Assembly: GCA_963720645.1 (NCBI GenBank)
Contig: CAVRFX010000016.1
Location: 248,001 to 312,000 of the forward strand
Length of the DNA stretch: 64,000 nt
Source of the DNA: RYN-230 sp963720645
GTDB taxonomy: Bacteria > Actinomycetota > Actinomycetes > Streptosporangiales > Streptosporangiaceae
Direction: 5' to 3'
In this document: positions 63,690 through 64,000 of the stretch, one piece after another
Numbering within the stretch: the stretch's first letter is position 1
Layout: every line of letters starts with the position of its first letter
The notes under the pieces: generated by a model
Databases searched by the model: none
Told to the model about the DNA's origin: nothing
What the model saw: the letters and a program-made list of their open reading frames with translations, nothing else
Program-made: the position numbers and the translations under genes

Positions 63690-64000
63690 CTGCGCACCAA
63701 GGCGTCGCGGTCCTCGTCGCTGCGCCTGCTTAACGACCGCGATCGCGACGACGTGCTCGAGTTGTGCGACCGGGACCCGGTGGTGAACGTCTTCGTCAGC
63801 TCCCGGGTCCATGAGGCAGGTCTCGATCCGGTCCGGCTGGGCGGGCAGATGTGGGGCTTCGCGCCGGGCGGCAAGCTGACCTCGGCGTGTTACGCCGGAG
63901 CTAACCTGGTCCCGGTCGGGGCGACCCCGGCGGCCGGGACCGCGTTCGCCGGGCGGGCCCGGCTTCAGGGCAGGCGCTGCTCGTCTATCGTGGGTCCGGC
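63687..64000 (+). CDS. GNAT acetyltransferase with DUF4081 N-terminus (3' partial)
   Basis: The window ends inside the gene after ~104 codons. Reads RVHEAGLDPVRLGGQMWGF, SACYAGANLVPVG and GRRCSSIVGP: the DUF4081 domain that precedes a GNAT domain in actinobacteria. In streptomycetes this gene typically follows ispG directly; here a transporter and a hydrolase lie between. ATG 63663 is in frame but the leaderless GTG fits better. Confidence 0.85.
   Translation, partial: MLRTKASRSSSLRLLNDRDRDDVLELCDRDPVVNVFVSSRVHEAGLDPVRLGGQMWGFAPGGKLTSACYAGANLVPVGATPAAGTAFAGRARLQGRRCSSIVGP

Overview
The window is very GC-rich, densely coded actinomycete DNA. Evidence: mycothiol ligase mshC, a Scr1-type XRE/DUF397/ATPase trio, DUF4192, a MocR/PPOX pair, an LCP cell-wall ligase, an apparent 10-methyl fatty acid gene pair, frequent GTG starts and leaderless promoters (TANNNT, six bases, start codon). 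A Streptosporangiales-like or related filamentous actinomycete is my guess; the sequence does not fix the genus. I see no transposase, integrase, CRISPR array, rRNA or antibiotic cluster.

Layout. 1-3124: 2-oxoacid dehydrogenase E1 alpha/beta fusion (5' end outside the window) and E2. 3196-8642: small protein, transglutaminase-like protein, tRNA-Lys, HD/HD-GYP-LuxR regulator, secreted S53 peptidase. 8750-12594: flavodoxin, FAD amine oxidase, then an LMW phosphatase/fructosamine kinase pair that fits protein deglycation. 12707-18796: two-component system, solo LuxR domain, LCP protein, methyltransferase, tRNA-His, orn. 18806-23482: divergent PPOX/MocR pair with a candidate operator cluster, amidase-like protein with a Trp-rich insert, phosphotransferase. 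23483-23840: a repeat array of three related hairpins. 23841-37841: vWA lipid-envelope/secreted protein, TrmH methyltransferase, then a minus-strand oligosaccharide regulon (ROK kinase, binding protein, two permeases, two ATPases, GH4, BadF/NAGK-type kinase) divergent from a ROK repressor across a 19-bp palindrome. 38051-39899: Scr1 module. 40033-53484: CPBP protease, YbaK deacylase, amidase, mshC, small DNA-binding-like protein, class C serine hydrolase, alditol oxidase, DUF4192, tmsA/tmsB-like genes. 53659-57426: dxr, rseP and ispG of the MEP pathway. 57475-63640: DeoR-regulated sugar ABC transporter and a secreted hydrolase, lying between ispG and a DUF4081 GNAT gene (window end).

About seventeen genes, including ones expected to be essential or important (dxr, mshC), are broken by single-base or few-base indels in G/C runs. 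Most repair with one added base. I read these as sequence or assembly errors rather than decay, and each affected gene is annotated across its breaks.

The most unusual non-coding features are the hairpin array at 23526-23756 (two compensatory base-pair changes), a perfect 23-bp inverted repeat at 40850-40907, a 9-bp-arm palindrome at 44575-44597, and the three-copy AAGTGG cluster at 19554-19606.
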